A stretch of DNA of 64,000 nt from Capsicum annuum (taxonomy: Eukaryota; Streptophyta; Magnoliopsida; Solanales; Solanaceae): the NCBI RefSeq assembly GCF_002878395.1, contig NC_061116.1, positions 123,734,681 through 123,798,680 of the forward strand. The letters are read 5' to 3'. The notes under the pieces were generated by a model that saw nothing but the letters and a program-made list of their open reading frames with translations, searched no databases and was not told where the DNA came from. Positions 23,395-34,952 of the stretch are shown piece after piece (positions within the stretch are counted from its first letter, which is position 1; each line of letters opens with the position of its first letter). A program made the position numbers and the translations under genes.

Positions 23395-24020
23395 CGATGG
23401 TTCCTTGAGTACATCAGGTTTATCTGGTTACTTGATATATATGTTGGTTCCTTGAGTAGACCGAATTTATCTGCTTCCTTGTCATATATGGTGGTTCCTT
23501 TAGAGGAATTAAATTACCTATTTATTTGTAATGTATGTTGGTTTCTTTAGTGGAATGGGTTTATATTTTTATTTGTTATATTTGTTAGTTCCTTGAGTGG
23601 ACCGGGTTTATCTGTTTACTTGTTACATATGGTGGTTCCTTAAGAGGATCGAGCTTATCTGTTTACTTGTTATCTATGTTGGTTCCTCGAGTGAATTAGG
23701 CTTATTTATTTACTTGGTATATATATTGGTTCCTTGAGAGGACAGGGCTTATCTATTTACTTATTATATATGTTATTTCCTTGAGTGGACTGGGTTTATC
23801 TTGTTAGTTGTTATATATGTTGGCTTTTTTAGTGGAGAGGGTTTATCTTCTTACTTGTTATATATGTTGTTTCCTTGAGTGGACCGGGATTATTTGTTTA
23901 CTTATCATATATGTTGGTTCCTTGAGTGGATCGGGTTCATCCGCTTTCTTGTATATATATTGGTTCCTTGAGTTAGGTCGAGTTTTTATAAATATATCTA
24001 TTGTTTTCTTAAAAGAATGG
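23395..24020 (+). repeat. 47-bp minisatellite, about 14 copies
   Basis: Units begin GGTTCCTTGAGTGGACCGGG and end near TTACTTGTTATATATG. Starts fall at about 23398, 23446, 23493, 23540, 23587, 23634 and onward at 46-48 bp spacing. Units differ from each other by several bases, so the array is old or was never homogenised. Confidence 0.92.
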
Positions 24021-25057
24021 GGTTATGTTTACTAACTTGCTGAGTTATTTGGATCCTTGCATGGTCTGAGCTAAATTGCAAATGAATGAATTACCTATTA
24101 ATTGTTTATATTCTTATATATTTCAGACATGGTTAGTATATTATTGTGGACTCATGGTTTGTTGGGTTGGTTGATGCTGGTAGTCAGGGTCTTAACTTAA
24201 GTTACTGCCTAGTCGACTTATATCTGATTTAGGTCCATAGTTGTTGAAGTATTCCTAGTGGATATAAGTTACTTGAAAGGTGTTTATAGTCATTAATCTA
24301 TGGGTTGATATTGTTGATATTGGGTAAGCGGGTGTTGCTATTTTTCTTCTTAATTTCTCATGACCTTAAATGAATATCTCACTTGTAGGGTGCTAATGCA
24401 TAACTAGAATATTAGGAAGAGGTTAAGGAAATATTGGAAAGTTAATTCTTGTAGTCCTAGATTGACTGTGAAGTTGTGTGCACTCATATTTAGCCTAGGC
24501 TAAAGATCTAAAGGCTAGTATATTGAGCGGAAATGGAAGTTGTTGACATTAAGTGATGACATGAACTACAGATTAAGAGGAGTTAAACTTTCACATTATA
24601 TGTACATGATTTATATTGATTTTTTAAAATTATATGTTATGTTCTTTAACCTTGGTCAGTTGATGATACTTACGAGTACGTGTTGTTAATACTGATTCTA
24701 CACTTGCTATACCCTTTTTGAGGTATAGTTTAGTTGCAGGGTTAGTTGATATTTCTTAGGTGACATGGATAGTGATCTAAAATAGCTTCTACTTCTTTCA
24801 TTACTACAGTGGGAGATGTGTCTTCCATTTTGTCTTTTACTATGTTAAAAACTTTTTACGTTTCTAGACCAGGTACTTAAGAAAAGTGTTTTTGTTATCC
24901 TTTGTAAATTGGGGAAGGTTGTATTTTATCAGATTTTGAAGTTTTTCATCAATTTTTTTATAACTTCCCATGTATTTTGAAACGGGTGGTAAGGGTTATC
25001 CTATCTAGGTGGATTAGAGTAGGTGCCCTTAGATTCAGTCAGCTGGGTCGAGACGGT

Positions 25058-25074
25058 TGGTATCAGATCCTAGG
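25058..25074 (+). promoter_or_regulatory. primer-binding site of element F, tRNA-iMet type
   Basis: TGGTATCAGATCCTAGG matches the complement of the initiator tRNA-Met 3' end (TGGTATCAGAGCC...) with one change in the first thirteen bases. It follows 'gggtcgagacgg', the type of ending seen on nightshade LTRs. Confidence 0.85.
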
Positions 25075-25195
25075 CTATCAGTCTCACAAGTACAAGAGAA
25101 AATACTGACTAGAGTTCTGTGGCTAGTGTGCCGATGTCCACATCAAATCCTTAGAAAGTTATCACGCATTTTACAAATTTTTCCATTTTTTCTTT
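25075..25195 (+). other. leader of element F and left target duplication of B
   Basis: Noncoding. The last five bases, TCTTT (25191-25195), are the target duplication of element B and recur at 53432-53436. Confidence 0.8.
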
Positions 25196-26634
25196 TGATG
25201 TTCTTTAGAAATATAGCACTTTCAACGCATAAAAGGAGGAAAAGATGTTAGTTTCTGAGGCCTTTTTGTTAGATATGATCTATTTTGGGCATGTTTTATA
25301 GGAAATCATGTTTTGGATTTTAAGTTCATGAAAAAGGTGTTTTTGGTTACTTTTTGGAGCAATTATGGGTTTACGGAATGTTTTCCATCTTGTTCATGAC
25401 CAAAGCATGTTCGAGAATAAAAAAAGAGCTGAAAAAATGACTCCCAATACTTACCAAGTCAACATATGGCCGTAAGTAGGACCTATGGACCGCATATAGG
25501 AAAAGAAATTACCAGAAGTCCAAAATCCCGAGAGTTGAACATGCAGGATTTTTGCTCCCGGTACCTGTAACCAGTGTCTGGACCGCAGGTAGTACCTGTG
25601 GTTGGGGCCAGACCACAAGTACAGACCATATGTGGCCACAAACTCGGTTTTCACCTATTTTGTTTGGGTTTTGTTTTTAGGGGTTTCCTCTTGTACTATA
25701 ATATGCTTTATGTACTTTTTAGTAGAAGTTACACACTTTTAATACTTAGAAATATATTTTGATTTCAATATCTGTCTTTGATCTTGGGATTCTCTTGTAT
25801 TAACTTTAGTTGGTCTATTCAGTTACAGTTGTGGCTTTTTGTTCATCTTGTCATTTGTGATTTAATCTATACTTTCTATTATGAATGGTATTGATCTCTT
25901 CACAATCATAAGCGGCTAAAACCCTTAGCTAGGGTTGTGTAAACCCTAGCGAATTAATGAAGTAGGGGAAGTGTGATTGTTGATCTAAGCCAAAACCTAT
26001 GCATGCATTGCTTTATCTTCGTTATGATTGTTTTCTTAATAGGTGTACACATTAGGATCCCTCCTAGATATTTCTACTTATTCCAAAAGAGTAGTAGTGA
26101 CTAGGAAAAGATGAAGACAACAGTAATTTGGAGTTTAACTATTGATCCACGCTTCTAGGTTTTATTTATGTAAGATGGTTAGATTTCATCTAATAACTAG
26201 AGACTCAAAAGGTAATATTTGATTGGGATCAAGATAAGGGTTAGTAAGGTGAAACCTTGAGACTAAAAAGGTAAAAGGTGAAATCCTTGTACTCATCCAA
26301 AAGACTGTAGAAGGTAAATAACTTATCGATTCTGCATGAAAGGTATTGGGTTTGTTCAACAATGCACGGTAAGCCTACAGATTTGGGAAGCCAGGGGGAA
26401 CACAATCCTAGTGCTCACTTACAACTAATTTCACCCAAGTTAAGACTATTCTTTGCTCGAGATTACTATAAACAATCCCCTCATTTATTTTTTTGTTCTG
26501 CCTATTGACTACAACTATTGAGATCTACAAAGCCACATGTTCTCTTGGGATTCGACCCAAACTTTCTTTGGGTTACTATATCTTGACAACAACCGTACTA
26601 TTATCTAAAAGGAGGTGTTGCATGGGCACTATCA
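25196..26634 (+). repeat. 5' LTR of element B
   Basis: Matches 51985-53431. It contains the B-specific word (ACCTATGGACCGCATATAGG, CCGCAGGTAGTACCTG and variants) at 25470-25640. A 'tactataata' TATA candidate follows at about 25694. The open frames at 25451-25762 on both strands are products of this self-complementary region. Confidence 0.93.
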
Positions 26635-26640
26635 AGAAAT

Positions 26641-26658
26641 TGGCGTCGTTACCTGGGA
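26641..26658 (+). promoter_or_regulatory. primer-binding site of element B, tRNA-Asp type
   Basis: TGGCGTCGTTACCTGGGA, three bases off TGGCGCCGTTGCCGGGGA, the complement of the 3' end of plant tRNA-Asp. Confidence 0.9.
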
Positions 26659-26743
26659 ACATAGTGTTGATTTGTATTTGAGCTTATTGTAGTTTTTGGG
26701 TTTTTCTTTTTGCTTTTGTTCTTAGTTGGGCATATGCCAGTGT

Positions 26744-28525
26744 ATGCCTAGCACGCAGAGTAGAGGCAAACCCTTACTCCTAATGAATTCAAATCCAGAG
26801 AGGATCCTACAAATAACTGGTAGGATGTCTGAGCAAAAAAGACTGGATAATCTTGAAGGGGTTTGTGACATTATACCTCTCCCTCATCCCGAAGGAGTGC
26901 AATATATTGTTGATTGTCAGACTGGTAAGATGATAGCTCAAGCCTAAGCCGGTAAGAGGGAAATAAAAGAAGCTAAGAGAATAGCTAGGGAGTTTGAGCT
27001 AACTTAGCAGAGACAAGTAGTAGACCGTTGAGCAATACTCAATGGGAATCAGAATCGAGATAGAGGTGCCATGTTCAAATAATCCCAGCATATCATTATG
27101 TGCAGCCATATATAGATGATGAAGATGACTTGGGATATGTTGAGCCGATAGAGGCTGGAGCCATAGTACCTCCTGTGTTTCCCCCAGGCATTAAATTTGA
27201 AATCACGAGTGCAATGATTCAACTTTTTAATTTGAAGGCTGTGTTTGCAGGATTTCCAACTTATGATGCAAATTTGTACCTTGTGGATTTCCTGGGATCT
27301 GCACCTTGTATACTATTCCAGGGGTAGATTAGTTAGAACTTAGACTGAGGCTTTTCCTCTTCTCACTTTCAGGGGAAACATCTTTATGGTTAGGGGAATT
27401 TCTAAGAGGCTCTATCATGACTTGGTATAAGTTGTAACCCCAATTCTTTAAGTGGTTCTTTCCTCTATAAATGATATTGCAGCTTAAGGATGAATTCTAT
27501 AATTTTAGGCAGTTGAAGTCAAAGTCCATGTACGAGGCTTGGTTTAGGTTTAAGAAGAAGCTAAGCATGGTGCCAAATAATCAGTTGCTAGTGATGATCT
27601 TATCAGAGGTATTTTACAGACCGTTGACCATTAGCTCTAGATCCATGGTAGACACCATATCTAGAGGAGCTTTTATGAGACTACACTGGGTCACAACTTC
27701 AAAGATGTTTGATTTGATCTCACTCCCTAACCGAGGGTGGAAAACTTGGGAGGCTGAGAGGGGATCAAATACATATGCTATTGGTGCCTCCTATGACAGA
27801 GAGACATTGATGATACAGTAGCATAAAAAATTATGTTACTAAGGACTAATTTATGAGTGATAGTAAAGCATTTTACAGCAGTGACTTCTGAGAAAATAAA
27901 TACAGTAGTAGCATAAAGGTTAGCTTCCAAAGCATACGAGTCAGAATTGGAAGAGGAAACGAATTATCTAGATCTTCATATGGCGGGTTTTCAAGCCCAA
28001 GGTAAAGGGAACCATGATCATAAGAACTATGATAGATATAGAGATCATAGAAAAAAGCGAGATGGTGAATGGAGAAAGAAGGATGGCTATAGAGAGAATA
28101 GAGATAGGTACATTCCACTTTGTAGACGCGATGCAAAATTTAGAATGGAAGAGATGCTGACTAAGCTGGTGAACGACCAAGAAAATTAGAAGGTTAGCCT
28201 TAAGGAGATTAAGGCTGATATTTTAGGGTTGACCCAGAAGGTCAAGTCACATGCCATGGCTATCAAGCAATTGGAGCACCAGTTTAGGCAGATGTCAGCA
28301 ACTTTGAATCAGAGGCAGCAAGGCACCCTTCAGAGCAACACAATGCAAAATTTGAGGACCAATAGTTATGTACTTTTTATTAACACGAGGATTGGTATCA
28401 CTACTATGCATCCCCCACTACCTATTATGGATGCTGTTGATGATGGGAAACCTGTTATTGAGTCTAAGAAGGTAATAGGTGATAAAGGTAAAGTTACTGC
28501 AGAAAAGGGTAAGGTCCAGTCATAG
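26744..28525 (+). pseudogene. gag of element B
   Basis: The ATG at 26744 (MPSTQSRGKPLL) is chosen because H has the same start context and protein at 34953. A basic leader region follows with stops. Then comes DEDDLGYVEP...IKFEITSAMIQLFNLKAVFAGF at about 27112-27265, which is the N-terminal Athila Gag domain. The capsid core (LRLFLFSLSGETSLWL, SMYEAWFRFKKKLS) is frameshifted at 27330-27821. After stops there is an Arg/Lys/Asp-rich basic stretch (27940-28185) and a coiled-coil-like segment, KSHAMAIKQLEHQFRQMSATL, at about 28240-28310. No zinc knuckle was found. Many stops make it non-functional. Confidence 0.85.
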
Positions 28526-29278
28526 AGCCTGAAGTTAGACAAATTTTGAGACCATCCCCACCTTTTCTTCAGATATTGAAGAAAAATAAGAGGAAGGTAA
28601 GTTCAAGCAGTTCATTGAGATGCTGAGAGAATTGAGCCTGAACTTAACTTTTCTTGAGGCATTAAAGAAGATGCCTGGATATTCCAGGTTCATTAAACCA
28701 TTGGTCACAACGAAGAAAGGAGTGAAATTAAAGGATGTTGATGGTGTGTGCCACTGTAGTGCAGTCACGATGAGGTCCTTGGCATAGAAAAAGAGTGATC
28801 TTGGAGAATTCACTATACCATGCACCATTGGGTCATCCTGATTTACCTGAGTGTTGTATGACTCAGGAGGAAACATTAATTTGATACCACTGTCCATATT
28901 CAAGCAATTGGGGTTGAACCCTCTGAAACTGAATTCGATGCTGATATTAATGGCTGACAGCAAGTGAAGAAACCTGTGGGAAACTCATTTGATGTGATCA
29001 TGAGGGTGGATAACTTTATCTTTTCATTTGACTTTGTTATCTTAGACTGTTAGGTTGACACCAAGATGCCCTTATCTTAGAAAGACCATTCATGGCCACA
29101 GGTAGAACTATGGTTGACATGGAAAAAAGGTAAGCTAAAATTCAAAGTCAACGATGAGGAGGAGACATTCAAGATCCAAAATTCAATGAAGCAGCCAATC
29201 TATATGAGGGTAGTATTAGGGATTGATTATATTGATGATCCTAGAGGATACTTCTATAGGTATCTTGATGAATTCTGA
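28526..29278 (+). pseudogene. protease of element B with integrase-end scar
   Basis: Reads KFKQFIEMLRELSLNL and KKMPGYSRFIKPLVT, then LGEFTIPCTIG. After a stop come YDSGGNINLIPLSIFKQLGL (the catalytic Asp is kept, but LGAS has become SGGN), FDVIMRVDNFIFSFDFVILD, and a scrambled copy of the ILGRPFLAT block. The final residues (about 29240-29278) end LDEF and stop. They line up with LDEL and stop, the end of integrase in H at 46564. Everything between protease and the last integrase residues is therefore deleted. Confidence 0.75.
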
Positions 29279-29430
29279 GTAGTCAAGATGCCCATATTGT
29301 GCCGCAACATTAAATCAAGCATTGTATGTAAGGCAACCTATGGTCTTGTTGGTGAAGTCTAAGTAACCAACACAGCCACATTGTGCCGCATTGTTAAATC
29401 AAGCGCTGAGTGGGAGGCAACCCACTATTT
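29279..29430 (+). promoter_or_regulatory. post-pol motif, tandem pair, element B
   Basis: Copy 1 is at 29297-29340 and copy 2 at 29379-29428, on an ~83-bp period that includes the upstream 'tctgagta/tctaagta' words. Both contain TTAAATCAAGC. Copy 2 keeps GCGCTGAGTGGGAGGCAACCC. TGGG and CCC(A) can pair around AGGCAA. The same paired arrangement occurs in H and, split by an inversion, in J. Confidence 0.85.
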
Positions 29431-30122
29431 TATTGTTCATATTTTTGTTGTTTTTGTCTTTTAGTTTATTTTTCAACCTTACCCAGAATTTGGTTAAAAA
29501 TTACAACATTCATCAATTTCTAGGTAAAGGGCTGTGTGATTGACCTATCATGGTCACATGTCCCACACGGTAAGTTGAGTAATAAGTCAAAAAGCTGAAA
29601 TTTTTGAGAGTTAAAAATGGTAAGTTATGGACTTTGGCATCTAATCATACTTGTGGACCTAAAACTTAGGGTGTGGGACCATAAGTAGGTAGAAAAATAT
29701 CAAAACACCAAGTCCAAGTTGAAGAAAAATGGGCCAAAATTTTTGACTCGGCACCTATGCGCAGCACCTGTGCACCGCAGGTGGTACCTGCGCCCAAGGC
29801 CTGGCCATAGGTATAGGTCGCGAGTGCAAGCCATGGATAGGTCACTTTTTAGGCCCACTAATATTTAAATATGACCTAAAATATCCCCCCACCTATATAA
29901 AAACATTCTTACCCTCATTCTAACTCATTCAAATCCCCAAAACTTCACTTTTCTCTTTCAATTCAAATTTCCCAGTAAAAACACAAACTAACCCCATACT
30001 TAAGTAAAGGCTAAATTAACACTTATTTGAGATATCAACTTGTCCTAACATGACAAAAATGAGTTTCAACTTTGGTTTTGCTTGACTTCTTCATTATTCA
30101 CTTTTGGTTCTTCATAAAATAG
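29431..30122 (+). promoter_or_regulatory. leader exon with possible promoter before the env-position ORF, element B
   Basis: At 29640-29840 it carries the same self-complementary word as B's LTR (CACCTGTGCACCGCAGGTGG, TACCTGCG and relatives). A TATATAAAA box follows at 29894. Downstream is a pyrimidine-rich, ATG-poor leader and a splice-donor-like AG/GTAATT at 30123. The layout parallels the LTR promoter and the leaders of J and H. Whether it is transcribed is unknown. Confidence 0.5.
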
Positions 30123-30469
30123 GTAATTCTTGACTTTAATGGTTATATATTGGTTTATCTATTGTTTAAACAAGTTTATATGTGTATTCCATTTTAAAAT
30201 ATATAGAATCTATAATTCTTGTATGTTGGAGCCTTGAAGTAGCCTAAAATCATAATGTAGGGCCTTGTTTCGAATAAATTCTTAGGCCCTAACCGGAAGT
30301 TTGAAGTTCATGATTCATGATTGGTGTGTACATATTGGACTCGTTGGGACTTAAAATAGATTATAGGGGTGTGAAGGTTGAGGAAAAGTTTGAACTTTTT
30401 GAATTTTGAGTTTTTCATAAATTTTTGCTATCCGTCAGTTTTGTTGGAAACTAACAAATGGTTTTTTAG
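30123..30469 (+). other. predicted intron in the leader, element B
   Basis: Donor AG/GTAATT, CTAAC branch-point candidate at 30451, and acceptor GTTTTTTAG/G at 30469. It is AT-rich with no open frame. The ATG of the ORF follows six bases later. Confidence 0.5.
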
Positions 30470-30475
30470 GTACAA

Positions 30476-32794
30476 ATGTCACCTAAAGCGGTGAAGAAGA
30501 AAAAGGCTAATAATTTGAGGATATGGGAAAATTCTCCCAAGCCTAGTGGTTTAGTGGAGAAGTGCCTGAGGCAGTGATGTACAGACACTACCATCGGGGT
30601 GATACATATAGTTACAAGAGGTCAGACTTGCCATGCTTCTCCGACAGCTATATCCTGGCACAGGATAAAGTCCACATGGATATCACCCACACATACTCCT
30701 CTACTTGATGATAATAATGATGATGATGAGGAGACAGAGTCTGAGTCTACTCTATAAATTGCTGCTCAGGACCCCTATTCTGAGAAGGGGTCCCAGGATT
30801 TATCTGATTAGGTAGAGCAGGAGCAGACATCAATGGTGCCCGAGTCTGAGAGGGGTACTTCCACTCATGTACAGTAGATATAGGTACCCTTATTTGAGGA
30901 GGGTACTGAGTAGCCTTCCTATGATGCATCAGTTCAATTGGGATAGAAACCCACATATTTCCCAGATGCAACTCCTAAGAAGGGATATCTAAGGTAGTGT
31001 GTGGAAGGAATGCAACATATATTTGAGCTTAACAGTCTTGTTTAGGAGCTATGTAGGCCTACGAGATATATTTATAAAGAGTGACAAATTGACTTATTGG
31101 GGATAAATCAAGTACCATAGTTATGGGCAGTATTTGACATATATTAGCTAGAGAGGATGATTAGAATAGTCAGTTCCTATAGGTAAGCTATGGTATGGGA
31201 ATTTTATACATCTTACAAAGCTACCATAGTACTTCCTATTTACCATCATCTAGGCTTTGTCAAATTTGTAAGGCATCAACAACTTGATCATATATCGGTT
31301 CAAGGATTTAGAGTTGATATTACAGAGGAGACTATCCATAGAGTTATCTTCAACTTAGATTACATTACTCCTACATCTATAACTGAGTGCGACCATAGAT
31401 TGAGGATCTCACATGATCAACATATCATACGAGAGGTTGAGCATCATCGAGAGAGGGTTGAGATGGCTAGGTGGATAGCAAGTTATATTTCATAACTAGG
31501 AGATGCGACCCTATGGATTGAGGGGAAAGTTGTGATCAAGAAGGGCCTATTAAAATTAGAGTCCAAGTTTTGTTAGTTGTTGATTAGATATAGACTGATA
31601 CCCACTACTTTTGATGATACATTTATGTGGGAGGGAGCAATATTAGTAGCCAATATGATGGTCGATTATGATGTTGATTTTGTTACCATTATTCACCATG
31701 AGTTGCATGATAGGGAATTTATAGAGTTGACTAATCTGCCATTCCTTCGCATGATTTAGATGCTGTAGGATGAAGCTAAAGTGCTGAGATACCAGGTATA
31801 GGAGAGAGGGTACTTGCTATAGGGACTACACAGATATGATCCATGAAGGGTCTAGCATCTTCAGGCACTTTTAGGAGATTGAGATAGCAGACAACAGTAC
31901 CACGGGTTTAGTCTGAAGGACCAATAGTTGTTGTAGAGTCTAATAAAGCACATCGTGATGATGTAGATATTAGTATTGATATAAAGATAGGGGAGCAGAG
32001 AGAGGCTCTAGATTTTAGTATGTAGGGTGAGGGGACACACCCAACTTCTTCTTTAACCCTAACTTCGACCTCAGAGCTGGTTGGTGCATCTACAGAGCCT
32101 ACTTACCTATCTACTACAACTCCTGTGATTGGTATGATTATTATATCCAATGATTTTTTGCAGAGCTTAGTGGATAGCTAGATGGCCATAGCTGCTCGAT
32201 TAAAGGTTATTGAGACCAAGATAACCACCCTCTTTGGGCAGATGAGATCAAGGGTTAGGAACAAATTTAAGAAGGTAGAGACTAGATGGGAGGCTTCTCA
32301 GAGAGCTGCATGTCTAAGCTACATTCTAGTTTTCAAACATGGCTCGATGAGTTGGAGAGATAGGTTATATCCTGATATACAAAGATAGGTGCACTAGATC
32401 TAGTTCAGATGAGAGAGGATTTTGATATACTATGAGTAGAGGTACGCTCTCTTACAGAGAACCATGTAGCTACCACTATCACGATTATACCCCCTATGGT
32501 CCAGATATTATTTTTGCACGTGTCGAGACACCTAGATTTTTTTGTGGATGATTATGATGAGGTCCCAATAGTTGGATCTAAGAGAGGTTTCTTAGACAAT
32601 TTGTAGGATCCTGATATGGCATATAACTAGGCAGTTAAAATTGCCAGACATGATTTGTTAGAGACTACATTCATTGATAAGCAGAGGCGTATAGCTATAG
32701 CAGAGAATGCATCTACTAGTAGAGCATGCCACCACCACCGCCTCCGCCAGCTGATATGCCCTCTTCTAGGGATGCTCCTGATTTGGGTGCTTAG
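30476..32794 (+). pseudogene. env-position ORF of element B (putative plant transposon protein-like)
   Basis: The ATG at 30476 begins a Lys-rich MSPKAVKKKKANN. After an acidic, low-complexity stretch with stops, a conserved domain spans about 31190-31760: EFYTSYKATI, then QGFRVDITEETIHRVIF, then KGLLKLESKFC, LIRYRLIPTTFDDTFMWEGAILVANMM, and HELHDREF...LPFLRMI. This resembles the domain catalogued as 'putative plant transposon protein' in Athila-type elements; an HMM search is needed. Downstream are coiled-coil-like pieces and a poly-Pro run (about 32730-32750). The protein sits where retroviral env would, but I see no signal peptide or clear membrane span. Many stops. H (48068) and J (42888) carry homologues. 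Confidence 0.65.
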
Positions 32795-33319
32795 TGCATA
32801 CCATGTATGTTCTGAATTCCTTATATTTTACTTTGTTTTAATGCATTGAGGATAGTGCACAATTTTTAGTTGGGGGTGGGCATACCATACTGCCGCGGGT
32901 TTTTGTTATCGTGCTTTTTTTCCTGTTGGCCGCGGTATGCTTATAGAACTGATATGTCTAGGATAATTTTTTAAAGTATTGTATTGTTTTTGTGTAGTTA
33001 AGAGATGTTTAAGTATTTAGGGCAGTAGTAATGTTTTGATTGAATCTTAATACCCCTCCAAAATTTGTGTTTTATAACTGTATTGATATATATATGTGTG
33101 AACTTTGTGGATACTTTTATGTCATTAGGCATAGTGACATGATAATTGTATTGATATATATAAGTGTGAACAATTGCTTGAACTAGATAGGAAGTAGTTG
33201 GTAGTATTAACTTTTTTCTATGTGTGTGTGAGATATTACCTAGTTCCCTTTGTGTGTTAAATTCAGAACTTTCCTGGTTAGTCTTTCCTAGGTTGAAGGA
33301 TAGTTGGTTAGGAAAGGAT
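32795..33319 (+). other. 3' noncoding region of element B, first part
   Basis: Begins with 'gaggatagtgca...ttagttgggggtggg' (32849-32882), the internal polypurine-like block. A local duplication, 'gtattgatatatata..gtgtgaac', occurs near 33080 and 33152. It ends with AGGAT (33315-33319), the left target duplication of H. Confidence 0.75.
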
Positions 33320-34848
33320 TGATGTGGCTTGAAAACACAACACTTTTGATGCTTAAAACTATGAATTTAAGCGTAAACTTAGGGTGTATTGTTAGATATA
33401 ATGCACTTTGGTGTGAATTGTAGGTAAAATAGGTTTATAACATTGTTTGAGAGAAAAGAGGAGAAAAAGACCTAAAAAAAAAAAACTCTAATCAGTATAT
33501 AAGTCTACTCTTGAATTGTAATCATTTGATATGACTCGTATGCTAAATCATATGAGGAACAAAACCAAAAGCCAAATCAAGAAACCAAGTGTGAAGAAGA
33601 TATGACTTAAGTATCCCAATTATCAGCTAGGGTACGAGTTGTATACTGAAGCTGTGAGCATAACAGAATCAAGATACTACCCAGGAATTGAAGTGTTAGA
33701 AGGATATGAGTCAAAAGTCTGAGTACGACTCATATAGGGGTGTCGTATCCCAATCATTGTTCAATGCCAAAAAAGACTGAAGTCCCAAGTGGATATAGAT
33801 GAAGAATCTAATTTGTATACGTGTTTACGACTCATAAACTAAAATCATAAGCTAAATAGAGAGTTGAAGCCATGGGAAGATTAGACACTGGAATGGTTAC
33901 AACAAGGCAGGGTATGACTCATGAGCTAAGGATACGAGTGAAGATTGAGTCGTACGGACTGCCGACTTAACTTTACCTTTCTTGTTTTAATAGGATTTTT
34001 ATGTTATTTCAAGATACTATAAATACCCTAGGGTTATCTTTTATTAGGTTGGGTGTTGTGACATTATTTGACACACATTTACTTTTTACTACATTATTTT
34101 CTTGAGGTTTAAGATTTTATTTAATTAAAGACTCTGGAGTTTATTCATCTTAATCTTGTGCAATTGATTTTATGTGTTCTTCTTTGATAATCATGGTTTC
34201 TTTAATAAACATCAACATGTAATTTCCTTAGATAGGGCTGTACGAACCCTGGCGGATTAGCTACGTACAGGAAGTGTAACTTTAATTGTTCTAGGGTTTC
34301 TGCATGTATATTAATTCTCCTTTGTATTAATTAGCCTTAAGTTGCTGAAAACACTTGACTAGCCTATATTTGCATACATTAGATAACCAAGAAGCTTGTA
34401 ATTGGGTAGCAAAGATTAAGATAGTTGTACGGTAACCAAGTATGACTGGGGCCAAAACAAGGGGCAACAAGACAACACTCTGAGACAATAACTAAGTCAA
34501 AGGGTGAAATTTATCTTCTAGATAATACCTAATTTGTAGTCTTTGCATGCAAAATAATAGAATAGTTGGGTTAAACACGAGAAATTTATGTAGTTGAGAA
34601 GCCAAGGAAAACCTAGTCCTAGCATTCATCTCATATTGATTTCAACTAAACGATACTCAAGAGTCGGTTGCTATTTATTACTGATAACAAAATCACCCCA
34701 TTTACTTTCCCGTACTGCTCGTGGATTACATCAAGGCTAGCAACTGTTCACATTTTTCATGTGGGATCGACCCCAACCTTATTGGGTTATTATATTTGCA
34801 ATCGACCGTATTATACTTCTTGTGGTAGTGTAGTTTTGGGAGACATCA
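33320..34848 (+). repeat. 5' LTR of element H
   Basis: 1529 bases. At 33525-33965 it carries about ten copies of an H-specific word around TACGACTCATA and its complement (GTACGACTCATAT, GGATACGAGTG, GAGTCGTACGGACT). 'ctataaataccctaggg' follows at about 34017, a strong TATA candidate. The terminal third matches the remaining 3' LTR. Confidence 0.92.
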
Positions 34849-34856
34849 AATTTTGT

Positions 34857-34872
34857 TGACATTGCCTGGGAA
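34857..34872 (+). promoter_or_regulatory. primer-binding site of element H, tRNA-Asp type, damaged
   Basis: TTGACATTGCCTGGGA resembles the tRNA-Asp complement with about two bases deleted and a few changes. It lies eight bases after the LTR. Confidence 0.7.
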
Positions 34873-34952
34873 GATGGTTTTAACGGTGAATTGAATTGGT
34901 GAAATTCATGAGTTTTTTATTTTTTAGTTTTTGTTTGGGCATATGTCAGTGT

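Larger units (their letters stand above)
21235..25055 (+). repeat. 5' LTR of element F (inferred)
   Basis: The left edge is approximate; homology to the right copy is clear from 21264. The right edge is set by the primer site. The LTR holds a CTATAG-containing word group near 21595-21625, a TGTA/TA microsatellite at 22440 and a 47-bp minisatellite at 23395-24020. The open frame 23808-24035 lies in the minisatellite and is a repeat artefact. The rest is AT-rich with no domain. Confidence 0.65.

Noticed and set aside
23808..24035. Small hydrophobic protein (75 codons)
   Set aside because: The frame lies within the 47-bp minisatellite, and its apparent repeats reflect the DNA repeat.
25058..25074. 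tRNA gene
   Set aside because: Only the 3' complement (primer-binding site) is present, with no cloverleaf. The same holds at 8837, 26641, 34857, 35663 and 61621.
32720..32760. Host proline-rich gene
   Set aside because: The poly-Pro run lies in the frameshifted tail of B's env-position ORF, inside a bounded retrotransposon.
30476..32794. Endogenous pararetrovirus coding region
   Set aside because: No movement protein, coat or caulimovirid RT motifs were seen. Flanking LTRs, primer site and domain order fit an Athila-type element.
33525..33965. CRISPR-like or satellite array from regularly recurring words
   Set aside because: Words are 8-14 bases, irregularly spaced, present in both orientations, and lie in a plant LTR. 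No constant-length spacers.
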